Source of the DNA: Magnetospirillum aberrantis SpK
GTDB lineage: Bacteria > Pseudomonadota > Alphaproteobacteria > Rhodospirillales > Magnetospirillaceae
Direction of reading: 5' to 3'
NCBI RefSeq assembly: GCF_011022235.1
Contig: NZ_JAAIYP010000039.1
Coordinates: 326,475 to 390,474, forward strand
DNA length: 64,000 nt
Below, in pieces: positions 63,248-64,000 of the stretch. Under the pieces are notes generated by a model, which was given only the letters and a program-made list of their open reading frames with translations, was not told where the DNA came from and did not search any database. The position numbers were made by a program, and so were the translations under genes. Numbering within the stretch: position 1 is the stretch's first letter; every line of letters begins with the position of its first letter.

Positions 63248-64000
63248 ATGTTCGCTCGCCTTCGTATTCCGGCACGCCTTGCCATCCTGACCATCGCCAT
63301 GGGGGTCTTCCTGGCCGCCGTCGCCGGACTGGGCATCACCGGGATGAATTCCATCCTGGCCAGCCTGCGCACGGTCTATGAAGACCGGACCACCGCGGTG
63401 ATCCACTTGGCTGAAGTCCAGGACACCTTCCTGCGTATCCGGCTTCAGGCCATCGGCTACCGCGACGCCACGGACCCCGAGGTTCAGGCCCGAATCAAGC
63501 GCGAAATCGCGACGCTAGACGCCCGTCTGGACGAAAGTTGGTCCACCTATCGTTCGGTCGAGTTGACCGCCGGGGAGGCCCGTATCGCCAACGAGCTGGA
63601 ACGGACGCTGGCGGCATATCGCGACTCACGCGACCGCTATTTCGCCGCCCTGGCCGCCGGCGACATGGAAAAAGCCCGCGAGATTTCCCGCACCGAAGGG
63701 GCGCAAGCCGGCGCCGCGCTGGAAAAATCCATCACCGAGGATTTCGCCCTTCAGGTCGAGACCGCCCGACAGGAATACGAAAAAGGTCGCGACACCTCGC
63801 GTACCAGCGTCACCCTGGCGTTGGTGGCCGCCGGTCTGGCGCTGCTGATTGGCGGCGGTCTGGCCTGGGGTATCGTCAGTTCCATCACCGCACCGCTCAA
63901 TCGCATCCTGGGAGCCATGGGCCGGTTGGCGCACGGCGAACTGGAGGTCGAAATCAGCGGCCAGGACCGCGTCGATGAAGTGGGCGACATCGCCAAAGCC
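63248..64000 (+). CDS. Methyl-accepting chemotaxis protein (3' end outside window)
   Basis: The first 251 codons of a chemoreceptor. Helix 1 is at about 11-34, a four-helix-bundle periplasmic sensor is at about 35-185 (EVQDTFLRIRLQAIGYRDAT, RYFAALAAGDMEKAREI), helix 2 is at about 192-214, and HAMP begins (ITAPLNRILGAMGRLAHGEL). The reading frame is open to the window edge. It lies 24 bases after cheW and may be co-transcribed. Confidence 0.92.
   Translation, partial: MFARLRIPARLAILTIAMGVFLAAVAGLGITGMNSILASLRTVYEDRTTAVIHLAEVQDTFLRIRLQAIGYRDATDPEVQARIKREIATLDARLDESWSTYRSVELTAGEARIANELERTLAAYRDSRDRYFAALAAGDMEKAREISRTEGAQAGAALEKSITEDFALQVETARQEYEKGRDTSRTSVTLALVAAGLALLIGGGLAWGIVSSITAPLNRILGAMGRLAHGELEVEISGQDRVDEVGDIAKA

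Overview
This is a GC-rich window from an alphaproteobacterium, most like the Rhodospirillales and the Magnetospirillum/Phaeospirillum group. That placement is inferred from gene content: a CckA kinase with a CtrA-type box, FlhB/FliM/DUF6468/MotE flagellar gene order, many large chemoreceptors, a phasin, a MoxR/VWA pair, FNR-type regulators and DUF2249/hemerythrin proteins. No magnetosome genes, plasmid or phage modules, insertion sequences or CRISPR arrays are visible. It looks like ordinary chromosome with interspersed signalling genes.

Layout. 1-5 kb: a minus-strand operon (two-domain DUF2249 protein, polytopic membrane protein, hemerythrin cut by the window edge) likely tied to nitric oxide or oxygen response. 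It is followed by a MurI-like racemase lacking one catalytic cysteine and two tandem Crp/Fnr regulators. 5-10 kb: a DUF683 small protein, a periplasmic binding protein overlapping a hybrid histidine kinase, a polysaccharide deacetylase and an Rrf2 regulator. 10-20 kb: tRNA-Pro(CGG), an SGNH-hydrolase remnant, two unrelated NADP-isocitrate dehydrogenases back to back, cytochrome b561, a LysM protein, a histidine kinase, argG and a J-domain protein. 20-36 kb: DUF1842 protein, a chemoreceptor behind a perfect FNR box, rlmN, a divergent MFS/LysR pair, a PAS-chemoreceptor-PilZ fusion, a phasin with paired operators, a MoxR-VWA pair, another chemoreceptor, a quinone-oxidoreductase-like enzyme, two unknown proteins, a Nudix hydrolase and an IalB-like protein. 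36-38 kb: inverted repeats, a CBS protein and a small heat-shock protein.

38-61 kb is mostly flagellar and motility. A minus-strand fliO-fliP group with a stand-alone FlhB C-terminal domain diverges from flgB-flgC-fliE-fliQ-fliR-flhB-cckA across a perfect TTAA-N7-TTAA site. After galU-ugd and a VWA/J-domain pair come flgF-flgG-flgA-flgH (minus, sigma-54-like promoter) diverging from fliL-fliM-DUF6468-motE, then cheY-cheZ and a 1168-residue exported repeat protein. 61-64 kb: speD-speE, cheW and the start of another chemoreceptor.

Together the genes describe a motile, chemotactic, facultatively microaerobic or anaerobic heterotroph. The most informative regulatory signals are the FNR-type sites (22448-22461 perfect, 2382-2401 degenerate), the CtrA-type sites (39705-39719, weaker at 53178-53192), the sigma-54 site with a 22-bp palindrome (53004-53060), and the twin TGCASTGCA operators of the phasin gene. 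Most gene calls rest on family motifs read by eye. No database search was possible.
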